Assembly: GCF_050433125.1 (NCBI RefSeq)
Contig: NZ_JBNPXV010000007.1
Span: 124,001-188,000 of the forward strand
Direction of reading: 5' to 3'
Source: Roseimarinus sediminis
Lineage (GTDB): Bacteria > Bacteroidota > Bacteroidia > Bacteroidales > Prolixibacteraceae
DNA length: 64,000 bases
Position numbers and translations under genes: made by a program. Position 1 is the first letter of the stretch. Every line of letters starts with the position of its first letter. The notes below the pieces were generated by a model that saw only the letters and a list, made by a program, of their open reading frames with translations, was not told the DNA's origin and ran no database searches. Positions 51,833 to 61,604 of the stretch are shown one piece after another.

Positions 51833-54259
51833 ATGAAGGTTTTAAAATTTGGCGGGACCTCGGTAGGAAGCATAGACAACCTGCGAAAGGTAAAACAGAT
51901 TGTGGCTGATCAGCACAGCGAAGTATTGGTAATAGTTTCTGCCCTGGGCGGAATAACCGACTTAATTCTGAACATGGCTTCCACGGCTGCCAACACGAAA
52001 ACCTTCTCTACCACGCAAATGACAGAGGTCACGACCCGCCACATGACCACCATCGATGCTTTGGTTCCGGAAGCACTAAAAGCTGAAACCATCGAAAAGG
52101 TGAAGAAGCACCTGAGCGAAATGGAGCAACTGATCAAAGGGGTTTCGATGGTTGGAGAACTGACCAATAAAACACTCGACCGCATTGGCGGCATGGGGGA
52201 AATGCTTTCATCGCTTATCATTGCAGCCATCCTGGAGGCCCGCTGGATCGACAGTCGTGCGCTGATCAGAACCGACAGCAATTTTGTGAAAGCAGAGGTC
52301 GACTTCGATACCACCGACCGGCAGATAAAGAAAGAGTTCAAGCATTTTCAGGGCGTAGCTGTAGCTCCCGGTTTCATTGCTTCGAACCCTGAAGGTGAAC
52401 CAACAACACTCGGAAGAGGCGGTTCCGATTATTCAGCTGCCATTTATGCTTCTGCACTCGATGCCGAAGCCCTTGAAATATGGACCGATGTGAATGGTTT
52501 TATGACAGCCGATCCACGGGTGATCAGCAAAGCTTACACCATCGATTACCTGACCTATGCCGAGGCCATGGAACTGTCGCATTTCGGAGCCAAAGTCATT
52601 TATCCGCCTACGATATTGCCAGTTTACAGGAAAAAAATCCCGGTGAGCATCAAAAATACAACCGATCCTCAGGCTGAAGGCACATTGATTGGCTATGAAA
52701 AGAAAGCCGGAAAAGAAAGGCTGATCAAAGGGATTTCATCAATATCGAACATTACACTGCTGACCTTACAGGGTGCCGGCATGGTGGGAGTAACCGGCAT
52801 TTCAATGCGTATGTTTTCGGCACTTGCAAGTCAGCAGGTGAATGTAATTCTTATTTCACAGGCTTCATCCGAGAATTCCATCTCGGTGGCCATCCCCTCG
52901 TCCGATTCACCCAAAGCGTATGCAGCCCTTGAGCGGGAATTTGCACACGAAATCAATGCAGGGTCAATCAATGGGGTCATGGCCGAGGAAGAGCTTTCGA
53001 TTGTGGCCATTGTGGGTGAAAATATGAAGGAAAGTGCGGGCATCGCAGGCAAGCTCTTTAATACCCTTGGGAAAAACGGGATTAATATTCGTGCCATTGC
53101 CCAGGGAGCTTCGGAGCTCAATATTTCGTGGGTAGTAAAAACCATCGATCTGCGAAAAACACTGAATGTGGTTCATGAAGCATTTTTCCTCACCCTGTAC
53201 AAAGAGTTAAATTTGTTCATGATCGGAATTGGAACTGTAGGTGGTAATTTCCTGAATCAGCTGCAACAACAACAGCAAAAATTATTCGAAGAACAAAGGT
53301 TGAAAATAAAGCTGGTGGGCGTTGCCAACAGCAAAAAAATGTATTTTAATCGTGATGGAATTCAGCTGGATGCTTACAGAGAAATTTTGCTCGAAAAAGG
53401 GCAGGTGTCAGGATTTAAAGAATTTACCGAAAATATGATCGCTTTGAATATGTTTAATTCGGTATTTGTCGATTGTACAGCCAGCGAGCAACTAGCCACA
53501 CATTACCACGACATCCTCGAGGCGCGCATCTCCATTGTGGCTGCAAATAAGGTGGCCGCGTCGTCAGCTTATTCCAATTACCGGTTGTTGAAGGATTCGG
53601 CCATACGCAATGGCATTAAATTTTTCTTTGAAACCAATGTGGGAGCCGGCTTGCCTGTCATCTCCACCATCAAGGATTTAATCAACAGTGGAGATAAGAT
53701 TATTAAAATTCAGGCCGTCCTTTCGGGTACACTCAATTTTATCTTCAATACCCTGAGTAGCGAGATTCCATTGAGCAAAGCCATTGGTATGGCAAAGGAT
53801 GCCGGATATTCAGAACCAGACCCGCGTATCGACCTGAGTGGAAAAGATGTGGTTCGAAAATTGCTCATCCTGGCCCGCGAAGCCGGCTATGAGCTCGAAG
53901 AAAAGCAGGTGGAAGTGGAACGCTTTATACCTGCTGAATTATTCGAAGGCAGCATGGATAATTTCTGGGAAGGAGTAAAGGCGCTCGATGCTGATTTCGA
54001 AGAAAACCGGGCCCGTTTGGCAGCCGAAGGTAAAAAGTGGCGTTTTATTGCCACCTTCGATAAAGGCCAGGCAAAGGTTTCCTTGCAGGTGGTGAGCAAC
54101 AATTCACCCTTCTACGAACTCGAAGGCAGCAACAACATCATCCTGTTTACCACCGAGCGTTACAACGAATATCCAATGCTTATCAAAGGTTACGGCGCAG
54201 GTGCCGATGTAACCGCAGCCGGCGTTTTTGCCGACATTATCCGTATTGCGAATATTTAA
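51833..54259 (+). CDS. thrA: Bifunctional aspartate kinase/homoserine dehydrogenase
   Basis: 808 residues catalysing the first and third steps of threonine synthesis. The aspartate kinase part (about 1-290) has KFGGTSVGSI at the start and GRGGSDYSAAI; two ACT-type regulatory segments follow (about 310-455, ITLLTLQGAGMVGVTG and LSIVAIVGENM), where threonine feedback usually acts. The dehydrogenase part (about 460-808) begins LFMIGIGTVGGNFLNQL, the NADP-binding loop, and includes AANKVAASSAYSNY and GTLNFIFNTLS. It is first in the thrA - apgM-like - thrC set. Confidence 0.96.
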   Translation: MKVLKFGGTSVGSIDNLRKVKQIVADQHSEVLVIVSALGGITDLILNMASTAANTKTFSTTQMTEVTTRHMTTIDALVPEALKAETIEKVKKHLSEMEQLIKGVSMVGELTNKTLDRIGGMGEMLSSLIIAAILEARWIDSRALIRTDSNFVKAEVDFDTTDRQIKKEFKHFQGVAVAPGFIASNPEGEPTTLGRGGSDYSAAIYASALDAEALEIWTDVNGFMTADPRVISKAYTIDYLTYAEAMELSHFGAKVIYPPTILPVYRKKIPVSIKNTTDPQAEGTLIGYEKKAGKERLIKGISSISNITLLTLQGAGMVGVTGISMRMFSALASQQVNVILISQASSENSISVAIPSSDSPKAYAALEREFAHEINAGSINGVMAEEELSIVAIVGENMKESAGIAGKLFNTLGKNGINIRAIAQGASELNISWVVKTIDLRKTLNVVHEAFFLTLYKELNLFMIGIGTVGGNFLNQLQQQQQKLFEEQRLKIKLVGVANSKKMYFNRDGIQLDAYREILLEKGQVSGFKEFTENMIALNMFNSVFVDCTASEQLATHYHDILEARISIVAANKVAASSAYSNYRLLKDSAIRNGIKFFFETNVGAGLPVISTIKDLINSGDKIIKIQAVLSGTLNFIFNTLSSEIPLSKAIGMAKDAGYSEPDPRIDLSGKDVVRKLLILAREAGYELEEKQVEVERFIPAELFEGSMDNFWEGVKALDADFEENRARLAAEGKKWRFIATFDKGQAKVSLQVVSNNSPFYELEGSNNIILFTTERYNEYPMLIKGYGAGADVTAAGVFADIIRIANI

Positions 54260-54484
54260 GATACAAGACATAAGATACAAGACATAAGACACAAGACAAA
54301 AGATACAAGACAAAAGATACAAGACATAAGATACAAGACATAAGACAAAAGACAAAAGACACAAGTCAAGACAATGTTTGCTGGTTGCCTTGCGTTAAAT
54401 GGCATAATAACCAATAACTTAACTATATTTAACTTAATGACCAATGACTTAATGACCAATGACTTTTTTACCAATGACTTTTTA
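54258..54484. repeat. (AAGATACAAGACAT)n and AATGACC arrays between thrA and the apgM-like gene
   Basis: Directly after the thrA stop codon a run of about eight copies of a 7/14-base unit built from GATACAAGACATAA or GACAAAA extends to about 54370. A second run of ACTTAATGACCAATGACT-type words follows (54417-54484) up to the next start. This is the only repeat block of this kind in the housekeeping half. It is not CRISPR: units are short, adjacent and lack spacers. Confidence 0.8.
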
Positions 54485-54494
54485 CTCTTAAGAT

Positions 54495-55709
54495 ATGAAA
54501 CACATTATTATTCTGGGCGATGGAATGGCCGACCAGCCATTGGAAGAACTCGGAGGAAAGACTCCGCTGATGGCAGCCAATACCCCATACATTGATGAAC
54601 TGGCCCGAAAAGGACGCAACGGACTGCTCATTACGGTTCCGTCCGATATGCCCGCAGGAAGCGAAATAGCCAACATGGGAGTCATGGGCTACGATGTTAA
54701 AAAAGTGTACGACGGTCGTGGTGTTCTCGAAGCAGCCAGCATGGGCGTCGAAATACAGGAAGGCGATCTGGCGTTGCGTTGCAATTTGTTGTGCATCGAG
54801 CATGAAAACATAAAAAATCATTCAGCAGGGCATATCTCAACCGAAGAAGCAAGCCAGTTAATAGAAGCACTGAATGAAAAACTGGGAAGTGAAACCGTCA
54901 CCTTTTATCCGGGAGTTTCCTATCGGCATTTGCTGGTGATTAAAGGAGGAAATAAAAAGGTGAAATGCACACCGCCTCACGATGTACCCGATGCGCCCTG
55001 GCGGCCTTTGTTGGTTCAGGCCCTTGAGGTCGAAGCGGAAGCTACTGCCAGTCAGTTGAATGAGCTGATTGTAGCATCGCATCAAGTGCTGGCTGAGCAT
55101 CCTGTTAATCTGAAACGCAAAGCCGAAGGAAAAGATCCGGCCAATTCCATCTGGCCCTGGTCGCCCGGTTATAAACCACAAATGCCGACCTTGAAGGAAA
55201 TGTATGGAGTTCAGAAATCGGCCGTGATTTCGGCAGTCGATCTCATTCAGGGAATTGGAGTGTATGCCGGAATGGAAGTGCTGAAAGTAGAAGGTGCTAC
55301 CGGTTTGTACGATACCAACTATGAAGGCAAAGCCGAAGCAGCCATCAATGCCCTGAAATCGGGAGTCGATTTGGTGTACCTGCACATTGAAGCCAGCGAT
55401 GAAGCCGGCCATGAAGGAGATGTTACCCTTAAAACAAAAACCATCGAATACCTCGATCAGCGCATCGTAAAAGCAATTGTTGAAGCAGCAGGTGAACTCG
55501 ATGATGCACTGGCTATTGGTATTTTACCCGATCATCCGACTCCCTGTGCCCTTCGTACCCATACCCACGATCCGATTCCTTTTATTATCTATCGCCCGGG
55601 TGAAACACCCGACGGTGTTGAAAGATATGACGAGGTGAGTGCCGCTTCGGGAAGCTATGGTGTGTTGAAGAACAATGAGTTTATAAAGGCGCTTCTGGGG
55701 CTTTCCTGA
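54495..55709 (+). CDS. ApgM-type phosphoglycerate mutase-like protein, proposed homoserine kinase
   Basis: 404-residue alkaline-phosphatase-superfamily protein of the archaeal-type cofactor-independent phosphoglycerate mutase group. Metal-binding residues are visible in IILGDGMADQP (about 4-14), SEIANMGVMGYD (serine region, about 56-67), EASDEAGHEGD (about 300-310) and LPDHPTPCALRTHTHD. It lies between thrA and thrC, and no GHMP-type homoserine kinase is in the operon. The TIGRFAM group TIGR02535 proposes that proteins of this place and sequence act as homoserine kinase. This is the favoured reading; glycolytic mutase is the alternative. Confidence 0.85.
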   Translation: MKHIIILGDGMADQPLEELGGKTPLMAANTPYIDELARKGRNGLLITVPSDMPAGSEIANMGVMGYDVKKVYDGRGVLEAASMGVEIQEGDLALRCNLLCIEHENIKNHSAGHISTEEASQLIEALNEKLGSETVTFYPGVSYRHLLVIKGGNKKVKCTPPHDVPDAPWRPLLVQALEVEAEATASQLNELIVASHQVLAEHPVNLKRKAEGKDPANSIWPWSPGYKPQMPTLKEMYGVQKSAVISAVDLIQGIGVYAGMEVLKVEGATGLYDTNYEGKAEAAINALKSGVDLVYLHIEASDEAGHEGDVTLKTKTIEYLDQRIVKAIVEAAGELDDALAIGILPDHPTPCALRTHTHDPIPFIIYRPGETPDGVERYDEVSAASGSYGVLKNNEFIKALLGLS

Positions 55710-55814
55710 AGAAGAGCTTCAAGACGAGCGGTAGACTCTGGTCCCGGAATGGAAGAAATAATTGAATTTCGCTGTCAATTTAAAAGAAATGAAAAGGCAT
55801 TATTGATGAATTTT

Positions 55815-55822
55815 TATCTTTG
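55815..55822 (+). promoter_or_regulatory. Possible internal -7 box before thrC
   Basis: TATCTTTG fits TAnnTTTG and lies 32 bases before the thrC ATG. No -33 TTG at the proper spacing is seen, so activity is uncertain. Confidence 0.35.
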
Positions 55823-55854
55823 TTGCCGTAATCAGATAAGAAAGAAATAAATCG

Positions 55855-57150
55855 ATGAGATATTACAGTACCAAAAAAACAGTTCCTGCTGTCGATCTGA
55901 AGCAAGCCGTTACCAAAGGCTTGGCCGATGACAACGGACTTTTTATGCCCGAGAAAATTCTGCCCTTCAACGACGCATTTTTTGATTCCCTTCCATCGCT
56001 TAGCTTTCAGGAAATTGCCTTCGAAGTGGCCCGTAAGTTTTTTGGTGATGACATTGAAGGCCGGCAGCTGAAAAGTATTGTGGACGATGCAATTAATTTC
56101 GATTGCCCGGTGGTTCCACTGAGTAATAATATTTCATCATTGGAATTATTTCACGGACCAACCCTTGCATTCAAAGATGTTGGTGCACGTTTTATGGCAC
56201 GCTTGCTGGCACATTTTCTCGATCGGCGCGACGAAATGGTGAATGTACTGGTTGCTACCAGCGGCGATACGGGCAGTGCAGTGGCCAATGGCTTTCTGGG
56301 GGTTGAGGGAATCAGGGTGTATGTGCTTTATCCCAAAGGAAAAGTAAGCGATATTCAGGAAGCGCAGTTTACCACGCTTGGACAAAACATAACCGCCATT
56401 GAGGTAGATGGTACTTTCGACGATTGCCAGCGCCTTGTAAAAAGTGCCTTTCTTGATCAGGAACTGGTGAAAAAGATGATTCTGACTTCGGCCAACTCAA
56501 TCAATGTTGCCCGTTTTTTACCTCAGGCTTTTTATTATTTCAACGCTTATGCCAGACGGCAATCGCCCGAAAAGGACCTGGTGATTGCGGTGCCAAGCGG
56601 CAATTACGGCAACCTTACGGCAGGTTTGTTTGCCAAACGCATGGGTTTACCGGTTAAACGTTTTATTGCTGCCAATAACGAAAACGACATTGTTTTTCAA
56701 TACCTGAAAAGTGGTAACTATCAGCCGCGCCCCAGTGTACAAACCATTGCCAATGCGATGGATGTTGGCGATCCCAGCAATTTTGTACGAATTCTTGATC
56801 TCTACGAAAACAGGCACGAAGCCATTGTGGCTGACATCTCGGGCGCCCGCTATTCGGATGCCGAAATAGAGGCGACCATTGCAGCCGTTTTCAAAAAATA
56901 CAACTATTTGCTCGATCCTCATGGAGCCTGTGGATTCCAGGCCCTGGCCGAAGGTTTAAAAGAAGGGGAGGAGGGCATCTTTCTTGAAACAGCCCATCCG
57001 GCCAAATTTACCGGCACGGTTGCCAAAGTGCTTGGCGAAAGCAACGTTCCCCTGCCTGAAAAGCTGGCTGCCTTTATGAAGGGCGAAAAGCAAAGCATTG
57101 CCATGAGTACCGACTTTGGCGACTTTAAAGCTTTTTTGCTGAACTGCTAA
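55855..57150 (+). CDS. thrC: Threonine synthase
   Basis: PLP enzyme of 431 residues converting O-phosphohomoserine to threonine. The start MRYYSTKKTVPAVDLKQAV is typical of the long threonine synthase class. The PLP lysine lies in HGPTLAFKDVGARF (about K107), phosphate-binding ATSGDTGSAVA follows, and the C-terminus has LDPHGACGFQAL and ETAHPAKF. Last gene of the threonine set, 145 bases after the apgM-like gene. Confidence 0.96.
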   Translation: MRYYSTKKTVPAVDLKQAVTKGLADDNGLFMPEKILPFNDAFFDSLPSLSFQEIAFEVARKFFGDDIEGRQLKSIVDDAINFDCPVVPLSNNISSLELFHGPTLAFKDVGARFMARLLAHFLDRRDEMVNVLVATSGDTGSAVANGFLGVEGIRVYVLYPKGKVSDIQEAQFTTLGQNITAIEVDGTFDDCQRLVKSAFLDQELVKKMILTSANSINVARFLPQAFYYFNAYARRQSPEKDLVIAVPSGNYGNLTAGLFAKRMGLPVKRFIAANNENDIVFQYLKSGNYQPRPSVQTIANAMDVGDPSNFVRILDLYENRHEAIVADISGARYSDAEIEATIAAVFKKYNYLLDPHGACGFQALAEGLKEGEEGIFLETAHPAKFTGTVAKVLGESNVPLPEKLAAFMKGEKQSIAMSTDFGDFKAFLLNC

Positions 57151-57238
57151 GCTAAATTTTGTATTTTCTTTTGACAACCAGTGTATTACCTGTTTGTGTT
57201 TTGCCGGTGATCAACAAGCGCCACAAGTGCTCTCTTTG

Positions 57239-57286
57239 CAAAAAAAAACAGGAGGAAAACGACTTTGTTTCCCTCCTTTTGTTTAA
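57239..57286. terminator. Weak hairpin between convergent thrC and NigD-like genes
   Basis: AAACAGGAGGAAAAC pairs imperfectly with GTTTCCCTCCTTTTGTTT (about 57248-57282). A or T runs at both ends allow function in both directions. Imperfect, so uncertain. Confidence 0.4.
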
Positions 57287-57964
57287 TCAATAATTGTATG
57301 TACCGGTGAACGATTGCTCTTCACCATTTAAGTCGGTGGCCTTTATAAGGTAATTGAGCTCACTGCTTTCGTCATTGAGCAGGCTGTCGAGACGGAAGCT
57401 CACCAATCCTTTAAGCACATGACGTTCGCTATCGTTGTTGTCGTTGTGCAACATCAATAACTCAATGGGATGATTGATTTGGCCTGAAGTATCTCTTTCG
57501 TAAGCCAGATTAATGTAATGAGTGATTGATCCTGTTCCAAAATAGCGAAATTCGATATTCAGGAAACCGCCACCAATCCATTGCGCTGTAATTTCCACCG
57601 GATCGTTCCCCAGGCTGTCGGTGTTCTCGGGAGTTAATTCAATTACATCTTTAAAAAGTACGGGATGCAGGTTGTTGATTCGTACATAGAATTTTTTATC
57701 CGACTCACCTGCCTCGTCAAGTATGGTGTAGTTGACCAGTACCCTTTCATACTCCGAAAAATCGAAATAGGGAACGGCATTCGACGCGGGTAACAAGGTA
57801 TCACCGTTATCGCAATACACAACAAAATCGTAACCCAGGCTTTTACTGGTATCAAGCATACCAAGCGAAAGCCAGATGTCGCCCAGCGAATAGGCATCTT
57901 CATCCTGATTACAGGCTGTGAATAAAAGCATCAGGGTGCTTACAATTAATAATGTTCGTTTCAT
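57287..57964 (-). CDS. NigD-like lipoprotein
   Basis: 225-residue lipoprotein: the start at 57964 gives a signal peptide with lipobox ending in C18 (LLFTACNQ). An upstream in-frame start would add 13 residues unlike a signal. The body is beta-rich, with YERVLVNYTIL and FYVRINNLHPVLFKDVIEL matching the NigD N- and C-terminal OB-like and beta-sandwich domains found in Bacteroidota. NigD was first seen in a bacteriocin-type operon of Bacteroides; its activity is unknown. No bacteriocin genes are nearby here. Confidence 0.78.
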   Translation of the reverse strand: MKRTLLIVSTLMLLFTACNQDEDAYSLGDIWLSLGMLDTSKSLGYDFVVYCDNGDTLLPASNAVPYFDFSEYERVLVNYTILDEAGESDKKFYVRINNLHPVLFKDVIELTPENTDSLGNDPVEITAQWIGGGFLNIEFRYFGTGSITHYINLAYERDTSGQINHPIELLMLHNDNNDSERHVLKGLVSFRLDSLLNDESSELNYLIKATDLNGEEQSFTGTYNY

Positions 57965-58067
57965 ATTACAATTCTCCTTTTTCTGTTTTGCTATTGTAGA
58001 CAAAATGATGCTGCTTTTGGTTGCGCTTAGGGAGCTAAAATTATTTCCATTCCAAACATATGAAACG

Positions 58068-58098
58068 AAAAAAGGCCGCTTTAAGGCGGCCTTTTTTT
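58068..58098 (-). terminator. Rho-independent terminator after the ppiD-like gene
   Basis: A perfect 12-base stem, AAAAAAGGCCGC with GCGGCCTTTTTT, and a 6-base loop. On the minus strand a T run follows and it lies 18 bases past the ppiD-like stop. Confidence 0.85.
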
Positions 58099-58115
58099 AT
58101 GTTTTGTTTCGACGA

Positions 58116-60230
58116 TTAATAAAACTTCGAACGCTTGTCTTCAACGTCGGTATTTTTCTTAATGGTTTCGTAAGCCTGGTAGCTTGCCCTGTAACTTGAA
58201 CTCTGGTAGAGTGAAGTTTTTTCTTCGGCAATGCTGGTATTGGCTTCACCTGCAATGTTGGTCAGCTCGATGATGTAAATCCCGTTCCGGCCGGCAATGG
58301 GATTTGAAACCTCATTTACTTCGAGTGCAGTTGCTGCACCATTGATTGCCGGTTCATATCCAATGGCATTTACTGAACCATAATTGAAATTGAATCCCTG
58401 TGCTGATTCAACTGAAAGACCCAGGTTTTGGGCTGTTGCTTCAAGCGATTCGGCTTTGGCTTCGTTGAACTGCTTCAGCAGCATTTCTTTTTTCTTTTCT
58501 TTTACCACGGCCAGTTCGATCGATGACTTAACAGCGTCAAACGCACGGTGACCCTCTTCCTGTTCAGAAACTACTGCGGCAATAACAAAGCGATTGTCGA
58601 GTTCGTAAACAGGCGATTTGGCTTCGTCGACAATTAGCTCACCCTTATCGGCATTTTGAATGGCAGCACGAATCAGGTTGCGTGCCTGTCCAAGACCTGT
58701 GATTTGACGGTCGTTTTCTTTTATGGTAGCCATGCGTGCGCTAAGGCCTTCTTCGGCAGCCAGTTCATTGAAACCTTCAAGATTCTGTGCATTGGCAGCA
58801 AAGCGGCTGGCATCGGCATAAATGGTCTGATAGGTTTTGGTGCTGGCAACAATTTCACGGTCGAGTACTGCCAGTTGTACGTGTTTCGATTTATTACCCT
58901 GCTGGGTTACTTTGATCAGGTGGAAGCCAAACTGCGTTTGTACCATTACCACTTCGTTCAGTTCGGCACGGAAGGCAGCCCGTTCGAATGGAGCAACCAT
59001 CATACCACGCTGAAACCAGCCAAGATCACCACCACTTGCAGCTGATCCGTCCTGTGAATTTTCACGGGCTACCTGTTCGAAACTGGCTTCTCCGTTATTG
59101 ATCACATTCTGCAGACTGTCGATAATGGCAAAGGCCATTTGGGCTTCGTTGTTGTTTTCAGCTCTGATGAGTATGTGACTGGCTTTTATCGAGTCGGGCA
59201 ACATTTTGATATCGTTGAGCTTAGCCAGTTTGTAGATGTTTCCTTCCTTGTAGGGGCCATATACTTCACCGGTTTCGGCATTGAAAGCCCATTCTGCCAA
59301 TTCGTCGCTCAACACATCGGCTTTATCGTAAACATCTTCAAAGCGTGTATCGGCATTCATATTTACAAACTGAACGTTGTCATCGGCATTTACAAATTCG
59401 TCTTTGATGTCGTTGATCCATTTTACTACGTCTTTTTCATCCTGCTCGGAGGGAACAATGTCGAACGAAACGTAGCTGATTGTTTTTTGAGCTTCCTGCT
59501 TGTAATTGTCGAGGTGATCGTTGTAATAAGCTTTCAATTCAGCCTCACTAACCTGAACGCTGCTATCGGGTATTGAAACGAATTTTTTCTGGATGAATCT
59601 CAGATCGGCAACTTTCTCTTTCACGTCGAGGCTTTGCTTCGCCTGAAGTGAGTTGGCATAGAGTGCTTTTCCAACCATGTCGGTGTATTTCGACAGTAAT
59701 TTGGCTTTCAACACTTCTTTTTCAATATTTAACCAGCTTTCCTTTTGAGGAACATCAGGATTTTCCTGTACATATTTGAGGAACTGGATGATCTGGCTTT
59801 TGTCGACTTCGCCTGTTTGAGGATTTCCGAATACCTGAACGATGATGGGATGCAGGTTGTTGCCCTGTACCATGTCGAACATTTCTTCTGAAGTAACTTC
59901 AATGCCCAAATCATCGTAGATGTCGTTCATGATGTATTCCTTCAGCATGGTTTCCCATGTTTGGTTTAGAACCTGCTGATAAGCAGCTTCGTCGAGGTTG
60001 TTGGTTTGGTTGTTTTGCTTGTAAACGTTGGCGATTTGATTAAAACGTTCCTGAAATTCGGGATATTCAATCGATTCTCCGTCGATTTCTGCTATTTCGA
60101 GTTGCTGCCCTCTGATGATGGAGCTTCCCGATTGAAGTAAATCTCCTAAAATAAAAGCCGCTAAAGCGACAAAAATCACGATAGCCACCAATAAACCTGC
60201 CTGGTTTCTGAGTTTCTGTAATGTTGCCAT
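58116..60230 (-). CDS. PpiD/SurA-type periplasmic peptidyl-prolyl isomerase
   Basis: 704-residue envelope chaperone: one N-terminal membrane helix (LLVAIVIFVALAAFILGDLL, about 13-32), a SurA N-terminal-like helical region (about 35-230), and a parvulin domain (about 340-445: ASHILIRAENNNEAQMAFAII, then GGDLGWFQRGMMVAPFERAAF and FGFHLIKVT). A second, degenerate parvulin-like part follows to the C-terminus. PpiD anchors at the Sec translocon and helps outer-membrane and exported proteins fold. It ends the coaX-TPR-lptC-CNNM gene series. Confidence 0.93.
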   Translation of the reverse strand: MATLQKLRNQAGLLVAIVIFVALAAFILGDLLQSGSSIIRGQQLEIAEIDGESIEYPEFQERFNQIANVYKQNNQTNNLDEAAYQQVLNQTWETMLKEYIMNDIYDDLGIEVTSEEMFDMVQGNNLHPIIVQVFGNPQTGEVDKSQIIQFLKYVQENPDVPQKESWLNIEKEVLKAKLLSKYTDMVGKALYANSLQAKQSLDVKEKVADLRFIQKKFVSIPDSSVQVSEAELKAYYNDHLDNYKQEAQKTISYVSFDIVPSEQDEKDVVKWINDIKDEFVNADDNVQFVNMNADTRFEDVYDKADVLSDELAEWAFNAETGEVYGPYKEGNIYKLAKLNDIKMLPDSIKASHILIRAENNNEAQMAFAIIDSLQNVINNGEASFEQVARENSQDGSAASGGDLGWFQRGMMVAPFERAAFRAELNEVVMVQTQFGFHLIKVTQQGNKSKHVQLAVLDREIVASTKTYQTIYADASRFAANAQNLEGFNELAAEEGLSARMATIKENDRQITGLGQARNLIRAAIQNADKGELIVDEAKSPVYELDNRFVIAAVVSEQEEGHRAFDAVKSSIELAVVKEKKKEMLLKQFNEAKAESLEATAQNLGLSVESAQGFNFNYGSVNAIGYEPAINGAATALEVNEVSNPIAGRNGIYIIELTNIAGEANTSIAEEKTSLYQSSSYRASYQAYETIKKNTDVEDKRSKFY

Positions 60231-60333
60231 TTGTATTTACTTATTTGACTAAAAAATGGTTTAAATTTTCGAGCTACGAAGATAACAATTTTAGGTTTTT
60301 ATCCTAACGTAGCAAGCTTTCTATTCTGCCCGA

Positions 60334-61599
60334 TCAGCGTATTTTCATTAATACCAGCTCAATTCTGATTTCGCTTGCTTTCAATATTCTGAATTCAAAG
60401 TGATCGAAAGAGATGATGGTGTTGATTTTAGGAATGTTTTCGTGCTGATTGATGATTAAACCGGCGAGGGTATCATAGTCGTCGTTTTCAGGTAAGCCGA
60501 AATTGTATTTCTCGTTAAGGAAGCTGATTTCGTAGCGGGCTGATAAAATCCATTCGTCCTCCCTTATATTTTTGATGGTGAGTTCATCGATGTCGTGCTC
60601 ATCTTCAATTTCCCCGAATATTTCTTCCAATATGTCTTCGGTGGTGATTAAACCTGAAGTACCGCCAAACTCGTCAACTACAACGGCAATCGATTTTCGC
60701 TTTTGAGTGAAAAGGCTGAGCAACTTGCTGGCCGTCATGGTTTCGGGCACAATTGAAATGGGATTGACAATGCTTTTAATGCTTTGCGGGTGCTTAAACA
60801 TTTGGGACGTATGTACGTAGCCAATCATATGATCGACCGATTCGCGATAAACCAGTATTTTTGAAAAGCCTGATTTGATAAAGATGTTTTTCAATTCATC
60901 GAGTGAGGCACTTTCTTCAATGGCATCAATTTCGGTACGGGGTACCATGCAGTCGCGCACTTTTACATTCGAGAAATCGAGGGCGTTTTTAAACAATTTA
61001 ATTTCGTTGTCTTCATCTTCCTCGTTTTCGTGATAGGTCTGGCTCTGGTCGTTTCGGTTCACAAAGTGGTTCAGATCGACCTTTGAGAAAATATGATTTT
61101 CCCCTTCCTTCGAAATTTTCTTTTTAAGAAAAACCCGTATCACCAGTTTGGAGAGAAACATCGAAAAGTGAGAAACGGGATACAGAATGATGTAGAAAAA
61201 CAGTACCGGAATTGCCAGAATTTTCAACACCCCGTTGGCATTGATGCGAAACAGTGTTTTTGGTAAAAATTCGGCTGTAAATAAAATAAGCAGGGTGGAG
61301 ATAATGGTTTGCACCAACAAAACAAGAATATCGGATTTGATGTAGATTTCAAGTCCGGGTTCAAGGAGGCGGGCAAAGGCCAGACCGTAAATAACCAGGG
61401 CAATGTTGTTTCCCACCAACATGGTGGCAATGTATTGTCCCGGATTGGTTGTAAAAATATTCAGAATGCCGGCTACAAGGGTAGGTTCTTTCTTGTCCAT
61501 TTCAAGTGAGAGCCGGTTGGCTGAGACAAAGGCAATTTCCATTCCTGAAAAAAAGGCTGAAAGTAGGATGGTAATAAGAATGATGATTGTTTCAGTCAT
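60334..61599 (-). CDS. CNNM/HlyC-CorC-family membrane protein
   Basis: 421 residues: a DUF21 (CNNM) transmembrane domain of three to four helices (ILITILLSAFFSGMEIAFVSA, NNIALVIYGLAFARLL, then LVQTIISTLLILFTAEFLPKT), a pair of CBS domains (about 205-330: VPRTEIDAIEESASLDEL and SIAVVVDEFGGTSGLIT), and a C-terminal CorC_HlyC domain (about 345-420). Relatives take part in divalent cation (magnesium) export or homeostasis; the old name hemolysin C is historical. It lies directly downstream of lptC (5 bases). Confidence 0.88.
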   Translation of the reverse strand: MTETIIILITILLSAFFSGMEIAFVSANRLSLEMDKKEPTLVAGILNIFTTNPGQYIATMLVGNNIALVIYGLAFARLLEPGLEIYIKSDILVLLVQTIISTLLILFTAEFLPKTLFRINANGVLKILAIPVLFFYIILYPVSHFSMFLSKLVIRVFLKKKISKEGENHIFSKVDLNHFVNRNDQSQTYHENEEDEDNEIKLFKNALDFSNVKVRDCMVPRTEIDAIEESASLDELKNIFIKSGFSKILVYRESVDHMIGYVHTSQMFKHPQSIKSIVNPISIVPETMTASKLLSLFTQKRKSIAVVVDEFGGTSGLITTEDILEEIFGEIEDEHDIDELTIKNIREDEWILSARYEISFLNEKYNFGLPENDDYDTLAGLIINQHENIPKINTIISFDHFEFRILKASEIRIELVLMKIR

Positions 61600-61604
61600 G
61601 TCGC

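Noticed and set aside
54104..54474. Hydrophobic minus-strand frames of the type CLVSYVLYLMS
   Set aside because: They are the translation of the AAGATACAAGACAT tandem array, not membrane proteins.
54258..54484. CRISPR-like array
   Set aside because: Units are 7-14 bases, directly adjacent and degenerate, without unique spacers; no cas genes in the window.
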